From an uncultured Novosphingobium sp. (GTDB lineage Bacteria > Pseudomonadota > Alphaproteobacteria > Sphingomonadales > Sphingomonadaceae), in the NCBI GenBank assembly GCA_937864195.1, contig CALMJG010000194.1, forward strand, positions 1 to 47,750: a stretch of DNA of 47,750 bases, written 5' to 3'. Positions 26,860 to 34,446 of the stretch are shown in pieces. Each line of letters opens with the position of its first letter. Position 1 is the first letter of the stretch. The translations under genes were made by a program, and so were the position numbers. The notes under the pieces were generated by a model. The model saw only the letters and a program-made list of their open reading frames with translations, had not been told where the DNA came from and searched no databases.

Positions 26860-26887
26860 TATTACTCGACTTTCGGGTCGGTATTAC
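26860..26887. repeat. Paired TATTAC motifs, direct orientation
   Basis: TATTAC at 26860-26865 and 26882-26887 is repeated with a 22-base period, about two helical turns. The pair lies just upstream of the urcA-type promoter and overlaps the stop codon of the next gene. It has the same hexamer as the operator candidates near 15 kb and could be a regulator site. Confidence 0.45.
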
Positions 26888-27264
26888 TTGAGGCTGATCA
26901 CCAGGCTGGCGAGTTCGGTGGTGCTGCCGAGCAGGCCGATCGGCAAACGGGCCTGACCAGCGGTTTTCTGCTGGCTGGCAGGATCGTAGATGGCGACCTC
27001 GATCGAGCGGGCATAGGGCTCGGACCAGGCGCGGATGGTCTCGACCGGCAGTTCGGCGCGCCAGTTGCGCTCGCCATGCACGGTAACCGCGTGACCGTTG
27101 ATCAGCACTGCCGCCGCGGCTGAGTCGCGGTGGCCCGACACCTGCAGGCAACTGCCCGCACGGCAATCGACCACCCGGGTTTTCGTATCGCCCCCGGCCA
27201 CGGCCGGCGAGGCGAGGCCGGCGGCAAGAGCCAGGCCCAGGGTAAAGGTGCGAAGTTTTGCCAT
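26884..27264 (-). CDS. Small exported protein of unknown function
   Basis: The product is 126 residues with a signal peptide (RTFTLGLALAAGLASPAVAG). The mature part has a Cys-x5-Cys pair near its start (VVDCRAGSCLQV) that could form a disulfide, then VLINGHAVTVHGERNWRAEL and ends with TTELASLVISLK. I recognise no family. The start at 27264 is set by AGGA close upstream and the signal peptide; a longer frame to 27294 overlaps the sulfotransferase gene. Only 16 bases separate it from that gene, so it is the last gene of the hydroxylase-sulfotransferase operon and may act on the cell surface or in the periplasm. Confidence 0.7.
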   Translation of the reverse strand: MAKLRTFTLGLALAAGLASPAVAGGDTKTRVVDCRAGSCLQVSGHRDSAAAAVLINGHAVTVHGERNWRAELPVETIRAWSEPYARSIEVAIYDPASQQKTAGQARLPIGLLGSTTELASLVISLK

Positions 27265-27280
27265 GTCGTCCTGGCTCCTG

Positions 27281-28846
27281 TTAATCGATGGCAATGCCGG
27301 CTTCGGCGAAGAAGCGGCTGACGGGTTCGAGAACTTCGGCGTGGCGTTTCCACCGCGCGACGGATTCGGTGTAGATCGGACGGCGAACCTGGGCCGCGCT
27401 GGGGGTCGAGACCGGGGCCTGGTTCTTGTAAAAGGCCAGGCACGCGTCGTCCCAGTCGAGCCCGCAGTGTGCGAGGATGCGGCGGCTCTGCGCCTCGTGG
27501 TCCGCGACCAGATCCTCGTAGTGGACTTCGATCACCTGTCCCGGCAGCGTCTCGCGCCACAGGGCCATCAGTCGGTCGAAGCGCTGGTAGTAGGCGGCGA
27601 TGTCGTGCAGATCGTAGGAGTAATCGTAGTAGCGAGAGCTGACTGCGAAGAGGTTGCGGAAGTTGCTCAGCACCGTGTCCATCGGATTGCGGCGGAGACA
27701 GACGATCCTGGCTTCGGGCAAGGCTCGGGCAATGAAGCCGGCGTAGTGAAAGTTGCCCGGGAACTTGTCGATGAAGCGCAGGGCAGGATCGCGGCGATGA
27801 TGAGCCGCGCGGGCCAGATAGTCGCGGCCGATCGCGCCCATGTCGGCATGCGCGGCAGCGGCGATGGTTTCGGGATCCATCACAGTGCGGCTGCGGGTGC
27901 CGGCAGCGAACTTGACCGCGAGCGGCATGGCCTGAAGCTCGCCCGCGCTTTCGACCGCGGGATGCGAGGAAAGAATGCGGTCGACCAGGGTGGTGCCGGT
28001 GCGCGGCATGCCGATGATGAAGATCGGCGCCTGCGTCGACGCGTCGGTTACGGGCGCCTTCGCGACTTGCTGCGCGCTGGCCTCGATTGCATCGAACGTC
28101 GCCGCGTCGCGGCTGAAATCGTAAGGCAGAGTCCGGCGGTGCTCGGCATTGGCGGTGGAGAGCCGGTCCAGCGCCTCGTCGGGCTGACCCACGTCTTCCA
28201 GCTCCTTGGCCAGCGCATAGCCGAGCAGCAACCGATCGGGGCCCCGGGCCTGGGCCAGGGTGCGGCCGAGCCGCTCGATGTGGTTGCGCTCCGGGCTCTG
28301 CTTGCGCAAGCCGGCAAGCAGGTGTTGCGCCCGGGCGTTGCCGGGGGCGCGGGCAAGCAGCGCTTCGAGCTCGGCATCGGCTTCGTCGGTACGGCCGAGG
28401 AAGTTCAGGGTTGCGGCCAGGTTGTAGCGGAATTCGGTGTTGCCGGGCTCGATCCGCACCGCCGCGATGAAATGCGGCAGTGCTGCAGCATGATCGCCGA
28501 GCCGGGCATAGACGCAGCCCATGGTGTCGCGGCTCAGTGCATCGCTGGGCAGTGCCTGTTCGGCGGCGCACAGCGTCGCTGCGGCGTCCCCGTCGCGGCG
28601 GACAAGGGTGAACAGCCTGGCGAGCTGGGCGCGGTATTCACCTTGCGGATCGAGCGCCACCGCCTGGCCCAGATGCGCGATCCCGGCCTGGATGCGGCCA
28701 GCGCCCGATTCCGCGATGCCGAGGAGGAAGTGGCCTTCGGCGTCGCGGGGGTCCCGCGCGACCATCGTTGCCGCGATGCGGTGAGTCGAAGCTAGGTCGC
28801 CGCGGTACAACGCGCTGCGCGCCGGGCTTGGCTCTCCGGTCATCAT
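27281..28846 (-). CDS. TPR-repeat sulfotransferase
   Basis: The product is 521 residues. The N-terminal half (about 1-240) consists of tetratricopeptide-like helical repeats (AEGHFLLGIAESGAGRIQAG, NTEFRYNLAATLNFLGR). The C-terminal half is a PAPS-dependent sulfotransferase: the 5'-phosphosulfate loop is IGMPRTGTTLVDR (278-290) and the 3'-phosphate element is RRNPMDTVLSNFR near 380. It would transfer sulfate to a hydroxyl or amine; the TPR part probably recognises the acceptor. The start overlaps the stop of the membrane hydroxylase gene (ATGA at 28846-28843), so the two proteins may act in sequence, hydroxylation followed by sulfation. A second ATG follows immediately and is equally possible. 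Confidence 0.85.
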   Translation of the reverse strand: MMTGEPSPARSALYRGDLASTHRIAATMVARDPRDAEGHFLLGIAESGAGRIQAGIAHLGQAVALDPQGEYRAQLARLFTLVRRDGDAAATLCAAEQALPSDALSRDTMGCVYARLGDHAAALPHFIAAVRIEPGNTEFRYNLAATLNFLGRTDEADAELEALLARAPGNARAQHLLAGLRKQSPERNHIERLGRTLAQARGPDRLLLGYALAKELEDVGQPDEALDRLSTANAEHRRTLPYDFSRDAATFDAIEASAQQVAKAPVTDASTQAPIFIIGMPRTGTTLVDRILSSHPAVESAGELQAMPLAVKFAAGTRSRTVMDPETIAAAAHADMGAIGRDYLARAAHHRRDPALRFIDKFPGNFHYAGFIARALPEARIVCLRRNPMDTVLSNFRNLFAVSSRYYDYSYDLHDIAAYYQRFDRLMALWRETLPGQVIEVHYEDLVADHEAQSRRILAHCGLDWDDACLAFYKNQAPVSTPSAAQVRRPIYTESVARWKRHAEVLEPVSRFFAEAGIAID

Positions 28847-29730
28847 GTGGGCTGCGCCTTGGCGCGGCGCGCCTTCCACCAGTCGATCAGCGGCACGAAG
28901 GGGAAGATCCACTGCTCGCGGATCGACAGCCGCTTGCGCTCGTCCTGGCCGACCAGGGCGCTTTCGCCCTCGCGGTAGGTTCCGAAGATCCGGTCGAGCA
29001 GGATCAGCGAGTTGCCGTAGTTGCAGCGCGTCGATTCGTAGTCGGTCGAGTGATGCAGGCTGTGGTGGCTGATCGTGGTGAACACGAACGAGTACCAGAT
29101 CGGCGGGTTCGACCGGACATTGGCATGAGCAAAGGTCGAAACCACGCCGCCGAGATTGAACGCCGCGAACAGCGCGGTAGTGTCGAAATCCATCAGCGCC
29201 AGCACGCTCAGGCTGATCAGGAACAGTTCAAGCGGATTGCCCACCGCGCCTTTCATGGCATTGAGCTGGGTCAGGTGGTGATGCGGCGCGTGGGTCAGCC
29301 AGAACGGCGTCCAGTTGTGCATCAGCCGGTGCATCCAGTACTGGCCGAACTCGAAAATGGTGAAGGCCAGGGCGACCTGGACCAGCCAGGGCAGCTGTTC
29401 GAGCCACGGCGTGGCGATCCCGAGCGAGGCTTTGAGCGCGAGCAACGGGTCTTCGGCCAGCTTGGTCGAGAGCCAGGAGATCACCGTCGCGCTGAGCGCA
29501 ACGTAGAACAGGTCGGTGAAGAATTCGCGGCGGTTCAGCCGCCAGCCGGCGTGGCGTTCGTGGACGAACTCAAGCCCCAGGACAATCGCGGGGATGAGCA
29601 GCGCAACGACGGGCAGGGTCCAGGCGCTGTGGAGCAGAGCGGCAGGCGCGGAGGACCAGAACAGCAGGACTGCCACAATCATCGCTGGCGGCAGAAGGTC
29701 GAACGCCCTCTCCTTGATGTGGCTGCTCAT
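28843..29730 (-). CDS. Sterol desaturase / fatty acid hydroxylase family membrane protein
   Basis: The product is a 295-residue integral membrane di-iron oxygenase. The histidine clusters are HRLMH, HAPHHH and HHSLHH, the metal-binding pattern of the fatty-acid-hydroxylase superfamily, which inserts hydroxyl groups or double bonds in lipids. Four to five hydrophobic segments surround them. It is translationally coupled to the following sulfotransferase. A paralogue at 33379-34371 shares the QYWMHR, LTQLNxxKGAVGNPxEL and HHSLHHSxDYE segments. The lipid substrate is unknown; sphingolipids or carotenoids are plausible in sphingomonads. The start has only a weak ribosome site. Confidence 0.87.
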   Translation of the reverse strand: MSSHIKERAFDLLPPAMIVAVLLFWSSAPAALLHSAWTLPVVALLIPAIVLGLEFVHERHAGWRLNRREFFTDLFYVALSATVISWLSTKLAEDPLLALKASLGIATPWLEQLPWLVQVALAFTIFEFGQYWMHRLMHNWTPFWLTHAPHHHLTQLNAMKGAVGNPLELFLISLSVLALMDFDTTALFAAFNLGGVVSTFAHANVRSNPPIWYSFVFTTISHHSLHHSTDYESTRCNYGNSLILLDRIFGTYREGESALVGQDERKRLSIREQWIFPFVPLIDWWKARRAKAQPT

Positions 29731-29934
29731 CTGCCAGCCACCCCAAAGCTTTCCGGGGCGATCGAATGGACCTGCGCGATCCGGTGGAACCGATCCCTTG
29801 CTGTCGCCTTGCCGGTTGGTGGCGGTGTCTTTTCAATGGGGTGCATAACCCGCAACTCCGTTCATGACCGGAGACTGCGCTGCACTGCGTCATGAAGGGA
29901 GGGGCAATTATCGTATGAAAGGCATAGTTCCAGG

Positions 29935-30885
29935 CTATGCCTTGCGCTGGGCGTACTTCTGGGCGCGAATGCGCCGGATAACCTCGTCCCAGAAAAGCTG
30001 GGTCGCGGTGTCCCGGGCTGGCTCGCTGCGGGCGAGCAGGAAGATATCGTAGCTCGGCTCGAAATCGGCGTAGAGCATCGGCCAGAGCGTGCCCTTGGCG
30101 ACTTCGGCCTCGGCGGCGGCGATCGGGAGGAAGCCGATGCCGACGCCGTGGACGATAAGGCGCCGCGCCTCGTTGATATCCTCGGCGAGGCCGCTCACCC
30201 TGGTGCCCAGGCGATAGCGGCGGCGCAGATGGGTAATCTGCTCGATCTCGTCGTCGCCGGTGAGGACGAACCCTTCATCCTTGAGTTCGCCCAGCCGGCT
30301 GACGCGCAGGCCGAACATCGGATGGCTGCGCGGGCAGTAGAGTTGCTGGCGTTCGACCAGCATCGGCTCGTACATCAGGCTGCCGCGCACCGAGCTGTCG
30401 TAGCCGACGCCGATCTCGACCTCGCCACGTTCGAGCGCATCGAGCACCTGCCGCCAGGGCGAGACGCGGATCTCGATATGGATCGCGGGGTTGCGGCGGT
30501 GAAAGCTGGCGATCGCCTCGTCGAATTCGGCCGAGACAAGGCCCGAGACGATCTGGATGCGGACGATGCCCTGGACCCGCCTGGTCGCCTGCGCGATCTG
30601 GTGCGGCATCATCCGCGCCGATTCCAGCATGTCCTCGCACAGCGCCATCATTGCCTGGCCGGCGGCGGTCATCTCGACCCCGGTAGCCGTGCGATGGAGC
30701 AGAGTGGCGCCGACATGGTCCTCGAGCCGCTTCAGGGCGGCGCTGATGCTGGGCTGCTGGCGGTTGAGCTGCCGCGCCGCCGCGCCGATCCCGCCGGCGC
30801 GGACGATATCGACGAAGGTCCGCATCAGGTTCCAGTCTACCCGGCTGGCGAAGCGCTTGTCCGTCAGGGGGGTGGGATCAGTCAT
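29935..30885 (-). CDS. LysR-family transcriptional regulator
   Basis: The product is a 316-residue regulator with an N-terminal winged helix-turn-helix (TFVDIVRAGGIGAAARQLNR, then QPSISAALKRLEDHVG) and a C-terminal LysR effector domain (VRIQIVSGLVSAEFDEAIAS, EVEIGVGYDSS, VHGVGIGFLPIAA). It is divergent from the dioxygenase operon starting at 31027, the classic layout in which a LysR protein controls its neighbour. GGAAAG lies seven bases before the ATG at 30885. The frame stays open far upstream, but that region is the antisense of the dioxygenase gene. The effector is unknown. Confidence 0.92.
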   Translation of the reverse strand: MTDPTPLTDKRFASRVDWNLMRTFVDIVRAGGIGAAARQLNRQQPSISAALKRLEDHVGATLLHRTATGVEMTAAGQAMMALCEDMLESARMMPHQIAQATRRVQGIVRIQIVSGLVSAEFDEAIASFHRRNPAIHIEIRVSPWRQVLDALERGEVEIGVGYDSSVRGSLMYEPMLVERQQLYCPRSHPMFGLRVSRLGELKDEGFVLTGDDEIEQITHLRRRYRLGTRVSGLAEDINEARRLIVHGVGIGFLPIAAAEAEVAKGTLWPMLYADFEPSYDIFLLARSEPARDTATQLFWDEVIRRIRAQKYAQRKA

Positions 30886-30985
30886 GCTGTTCTTTCCGGA
30901 TTTCATCCAAGCCGAGTCGCGATGCGATCGATAACGCGGACACTGCCCAGGGTCATAGATCAAAATGATCGGAAGCATACAATTC

Positions 30986-31005
30986 GGGCATCTATCGTTA
31001 TGCCC
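30986..31005. promoter_or_regulatory. GGGCAT-N8-ATGCCC palindrome in the LysR/dioxygenase intergenic region
   Basis: A perfect 6-bp inverted repeat lies 21 bases before the dioxygenase start codon in the 141-base divergent spacer. It is a candidate operator for the LysR-type regulator; it does not fit the strict T-N11-A core. Confidence 0.4.
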
Positions 31006-31026
31006 TGGCCCGTTTAAGCGGGAAGG

Positions 31027-32019
31027 ATGATCGAAACCGCAGCCCTGCCCATCGTCGACATGACTCGGCTGCGCAGCGCAAGTCGCGAGAGCCGCAGGGC
31101 CGCGGCGCGCGACATCGACCGGGCCTGCACCGGTGCGGGCTTTTTCTATGTCAGGGACAGGAGGCTCGACCGCGCGCTGTTCGACCAGCTGCTTGCCCGG
31201 GCCCGCGCGTATTTCGGTCGGGATCATGAGGCCAAGATGGCCGATTATATCGGTCTGTCGGAAAACCACAGCGGCTACGTCCCGGAAGGCGAAGAGCAGT
31301 TCGGGGAGGGCCCCTGCGACCGCAAGGAAGCCTTCGATGTCAATCGCGACTACCCGCTGGAGGGCGGCCGCCGCCCGCTGCTTGGGCCGAATATCTGGCC
31401 CGACATGCCCGGCTTCCGCGAAGATGTACTCGCCTACTACGCCCAGGTCAGCAAGATCGGCCGCCGGCTCTTCCGCGGCTTCGCCCTGGCGCTTGGCCTT
31501 GAAGAGGATCATTTCGAGCCACACCTGCGCAATCCGCCGAGCCAGCTGCGCCTGATCCATTATCCCCACGACATCAGCGCCGAGGAGCGCCCTGGAATCG
31601 GTGCGCATACCGACTACGAGTGCTTCACCCTGCTGTTCGCGACGGGGCCGGGCCTCCAGATCCTTGATCGGCACGGCGCCTGGATCGACGTGCCGCTGAT
31701 CGAGGGCACTTTGATCCTGATCGTCGGGGACATGATGGAAGTCATGTCCAACGGCCGCTACCGGGCGACGCGCCACCGGGTGAAGCAAGTCCGGGAGGAG
31801 CGCTATTCCTTCCCGCTGTTCAACGCGTGCGACTACGATCACGTCATCGCGCCGCTGATCGCCGGTGAAGCGCCGCGCTATGCGCCGATCAAGGGCGGCG
31901 AGCATCTGTTCAACCAGACCGCCCGGACCTTCGCCTATCTCAAACGCCGGATCGCGAGCGGGCAGCTCGTTCTCGGCGGGGCGAGTGCGCTGGATTCCTT
32001 TGGGCACCAGGCAGCGTGA
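31027..32019 (+). CDS. 2-oxoglutarate/Fe(II) dioxygenase, isopenicillin N synthase family
   Basis: The product is a 330-residue cytoplasmic oxygenase. The iron triad is visible as His194 and Asp196 (GAHTDYECF) and His250 (RATRHRV); Arg259 with Ser261 (RYSF) should bind 2-oxoglutarate. The N-terminal DIOX_N region contains the ARDIDRACTGAGFFYV typical of the family. Members hydroxylate or desaturate small molecules, and one branch (ethylene-forming enzyme and relatives) releases guanidine from arginine-type substrates. I cannot place this protein in that branch by eye. It is the first gene of a LysR-controlled operon; its stop overlaps the GTG of the next gene. Confidence 0.88.
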   Translation: MIETAALPIVDMTRLRSASRESRRAAARDIDRACTGAGFFYVRDRRLDRALFDQLLARARAYFGRDHEAKMADYIGLSENHSGYVPEGEEQFGEGPCDRKEAFDVNRDYPLEGGRRPLLGPNIWPDMPGFREDVLAYYAQVSKIGRRLFRGFALALGLEEDHFEPHLRNPPSQLRLIHYPHDISAEERPGIGAHTDYECFTLLFATGPGLQILDRHGAWIDVPLIEGTLILIVGDMMEVMSNGRYRATRHRVKQVREERYSFPLFNACDYDHVIAPLIAGEAPRYAPIKGGEHLFNQTARTFAYLKRRIASGQLVLGGASALDSFGHQAA

Positions 32020-32903
32020 ATCTCGCCGAGCTTATTGCCGCCGTGCCTGAAACCGAATTCGCGGGCCCGGCCTTTCCGCGACGCCTGCTCGGCGCGTTCC
32101 GCCGCAAGAGCATCACCTTCTGCACTGGCCTGACCGACGAGCGGACGCTGGTCTACTGGTTTCAGTCCCGGACTTTCACGATCGACCTGCGCTTGTCCGA
32201 CGGCGCGCAGACCCCGGTAGCCGAGCGCCAGGGCTGGATCGGCGACACCGTGTGGGACAAGGCCGAGCAGCGGATGTCCTGGCGCGTCGCGCGGAGTTAC
32301 CAGCCGGGCAACCAGTGGCCCGAACCAGCGAGCTTCAGTTTCATCGGCAACAGCGTGCTCGAGTTCGCTCCTTCGGGCGCCTATGTCGAGGACTGGCGGC
32401 AGCAATCCACCTGCGGCCCGCTGCTCGGCCTGCGCTTGATCGACATCCTCGATGAAACCTCCCGCCGGGTGCTGGTGATGGACGGCGGCCTGATCGTCGC
32501 GGGTGAGCACATGGCCTTCGCGCTCTCGCGCCGCCCGGAGATCGATGACAGGATCGCGGGCGCGGCCAGCCTTGCCGCAGCGCTCGGGCAGGGGTTCGTC
32601 ACCGAACGCGAGGCAGCGAGTTGCGAGGTATCCGTAGCTTCCGGCAGCGATGCCGTGGCGCACAGCACCCAGCCGGATCGCATCGCCGCGCCAATCGTGC
32701 TAGGCGGGTTCGCGCTCGGGCATGACGGATCGATCAACTTGTGCCAAACGGTGGGCGGCATCCCTTGCCGCCTCCGCTTCGCCGTCGACGTCTGTCGGCA
32801 CACTTTCACATTCGACCGCCAGACGCAGGCCACGCAGGCCGCGCGGAACTGGATGGACCTCGAGCAGAACCATCTCAGCCGCCACGCGGCGATCGTCAAC
32901 TAG
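32016..32903 (+). CDS. Uncharacterised protein, possible lipocalin/HRI1-like fold
   Basis: The product is 295 residues starting with GTG at 32016, overlapping the dioxygenase stop by four bases. No signal peptide or membrane segment is seen. Residues 40-150 look beta-rich, with a pattern of the type LVYWFQSRTFTIDLRL, MSWRVARSYQP and VEDWRQQ that reminds me of small lipocalin-like proteins of unknown function. The C-terminal third is different (VCRHTFTFDRQTQATQAARN). No catalytic motif can be named. The coupling to the dioxygenase suggests a partner or a follow-up step in the same pathway. Confidence 0.6.
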   Translation: MNLAELIAAVPETEFAGPAFPRRLLGAFRRKSITFCTGLTDERTLVYWFQSRTFTIDLRLSDGAQTPVAERQGWIGDTVWDKAEQRMSWRVARSYQPGNQWPEPASFSFIGNSVLEFAPSGAYVEDWRQQSTCGPLLGLRLIDILDETSRRVLVMDGGLIVAGEHMAFALSRRPEIDDRIAGAASLAAALGQGFVTEREAASCEVSVASGSDAVAHSTQPDRIAAPIVLGGFALGHDGSINLCQTVGGIPCRLRFAVDVCRHTFTFDRQTQATQAARNWMDLEQNHLSRHAAIVN

Positions 32904-32918
32904 AACTCACGAGACCTC

Positions 32919-33218
32919 ATGCAAGACACCCGGATCACACTCATGGAAGCGATCGCGCGCCAGCAGATCGTCGTCACCCGCTATAATGGACAGAAGATCC
33001 GCCTTGCCCCGCATCTGTTGTTCGAGCGGCACGGCGACCTGTTCGTGGGAGCGCTGAACCTCGACAAGAGCTGGCGCGAGGACCACGAGCGCCGGCTTGG
33101 CCAGTTCAAGCTCTCCGGGCTTGGCGCGGCCGAACTGCTGGACGAGACCTTCGATCCGCTGCCCTCGTTTGAGCACGCCGCCCCGCGGGCCGACGACACC
33201 CTGCTCCTGGCGGTCTGA
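32919..33218 (+). CDS. Small protein, possibly a WYL-like domain
   Basis: The product is 99 residues, 15 bases after the previous gene and in the same operon. The sequence IARQQIVVTRYNGQKIRLAP, followed by HGDLFVGALNLDKSWREDHE and RRLGQFKLSGLG, has the strand order and the Arg-x-x-x-P step of WYL ligand-binding domains, but without an attached DNA-binding domain. This is a weak resemblance judged by eye. It may be a stand-alone sensor or an accessory protein of the dioxygenase. GAG lies about eight bases before the ATG. Confidence 0.55.
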   Translation: MQDTRITLMEAIARQQIVVTRYNGQKIRLAPHLLFERHGDLFVGALNLDKSWREDHERRLGQFKLSGLGAAELLDETFDPLPSFEHAAPRADDTLLLAV

Positions 33219-33225
33219 GCCCGAT

Positions 33226-33246
33226 TATTACTCGCTCCGGTATTAC
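33226..33246. repeat. Paired TATTAC motifs before the second hydroxylase gene
   Basis: TATTAC occurs at 33226-33231 and 33241-33246 (15-base period), 133 bases before the start of the hydroxylase gene and just after the stop of the preceding one. The outer context TATTACTCG...CGGTATTAC is the same as in the pair at 26860-26887, with a shorter middle. Confidence 0.4.
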
Positions 33247-33378
33247 CGCTCATCATGCAAATCTATGCCATTCATTGCGAACGAGCGTCTGCCGCTATGT
33301 CCTGCTGTCCCTCACTATGCTGACATAACGCCGCCCAAGGCCACCAGGGTCTGGGCTGCTCAGCACGAGGGCACGCAC

Positions 33379-34371
33379 ATGGCCGGAGTTCAAGTAGGCA
33401 AGCGGATCATCGGCGCCGAAGCGCCGGTGACCGTAGGATGGGAAAACATCGGGCGGGTCGAGGGTGGCCCGATCAAGCAGTTCATCTTCAGCTATTTCCA
33501 ACCGGCCGTGCTCTTCGGCCTGATCCTGTTCTGGTACTATGCGCCAAGCTCGATCGCCCAGGCATCGACGGCCTTTGCGCTGGGCATCGGCTTCAGGGTC
33601 CTGTTGCTGGGGCTCGAGTGGGTCAGTCCGCGCTACCGCTCCTGGCAGCTGACATGGAAGGAGCTGGCGACCGACCTGTTCTACGTCGGGCTCGGCTACA
33701 CGATGCTGCGGGTCGTTGGCAGCTACATCGGCAGCGACGTGCTGATCAAATGGGTCCAGGGCCTGATGGACTGGGACAAGTTCGACTTCTTTACCGGCCT
33801 GCCCCTGCTGCTGCAGGCCTTCCTGATCGCCTTCATCGGCGATTTCTTCCAGTACTGGATGCACCGCGGGATGCATAACTGGTACCCGCTGTGGCTGCCC
33901 CACTCGGTCCACCACTACATCACCCAGCTCAACATCAACAAGGGTGCGGTCGGCAATCCGGTCGAGCTCTACCTGATCGGCCTCGGCATCGGTGGCTTCT
34001 TCGACTTCCTGCCGCGCGCCTTCCTCATTGCCGGGGCTTTCGGCATGGCGATCGGCACTTACCAGCACATCAACGTACGCTTCAACACGCCGCGCTGGTG
34101 GCGCTTCCTGTTCAACACGACCGAGCATCACAGCCTGCACCATTCGCAGGACTACGAAGCCACTCGCAGCAACTACGCCAGCGACTTCATCTTCATCGAC
34201 CGCATTTTCGGCACCTGCGTCGATGGCGAGGCCGAGCTGCTCGGCCTGGAGAACGGACGCCGCATGGGCATCCGCGAGCAGATGACCTTCCCCTTCACCG
34301 AGGGATGGAAGACGCTGAAGGAGAAGTTCGGCAAGGGCAACTATGCCCCGGAAGCCATTCCGGCCGAGTGA
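33379..34371 (+). CDS. Sterol desaturase / fatty acid hydroxylase family membrane protein (paralogue)
   Basis: The product is a 330-residue membrane di-iron enzyme with the histidine motifs HRGMH, HSVHH and HHSLHH and four or more hydrophobic segments. It is a paralogue of the protein encoded at 28843-29730 (shared QYWMHR, NxxKGAVGNPVELYLI, HHSLHHSQDYEATR and IDRIFGTxxxGE), with a 35-residue longer N-terminus. The ATG at 33379 is chosen because GAGG lies seven bases upstream; the frame is open further left but overlaps the preceding gene. It is followed by a terminator. Two related lipid hydroxylases within 5 kb suggest linked modifications of one membrane lipid class; that is inference. Confidence 0.85.
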   Translation: MAGVQVGKRIIGAEAPVTVGWENIGRVEGGPIKQFIFSYFQPAVLFGLILFWYYAPSSIAQASTAFALGIGFRVLLLGLEWVSPRYRSWQLTWKELATDLFYVGLGYTMLRVVGSYIGSDVLIKWVQGLMDWDKFDFFTGLPLLLQAFLIAFIGDFFQYWMHRGMHNWYPLWLPHSVHHYITQLNINKGAVGNPVELYLIGLGIGGFFDFLPRAFLIAGAFGMAIGTYQHINVRFNTPRWWRFLFNTTEHHSLHHSQDYEATRSNYASDFIFIDRIFGTCVDGEAELLGLENGRRMGIREQMTFPFTEGWKTLKEKFGKGNYAPEAIPAE

Positions 34372-34377
34372 CGTTGC

Positions 34378-34406
34378 CGGGCCGGCAGAACGTCGGCCCG
34401 CCTTTT
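34378..34406 (+). terminator. Rho-independent terminator
   Basis: Stem CGGGCCG / CGGCCCG (34378-34384 with 34394-34400) is followed by CCTTTT, seven bases after the stop codon of the hydroxylase gene. Confidence 0.65.
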
Positions 34407-34446
34407 CCTGGCCTTGCATCGCCAAGGCCTCACCAAAGGAAGTCAT

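Noticed and set aside
29935..32007. 690-residue reading of the LysR gene
   Set aside because: The extra 374 codons upstream are antisense to the dioxygenase gene; the LysR N-terminus starts at 30885 with a ribosome site.
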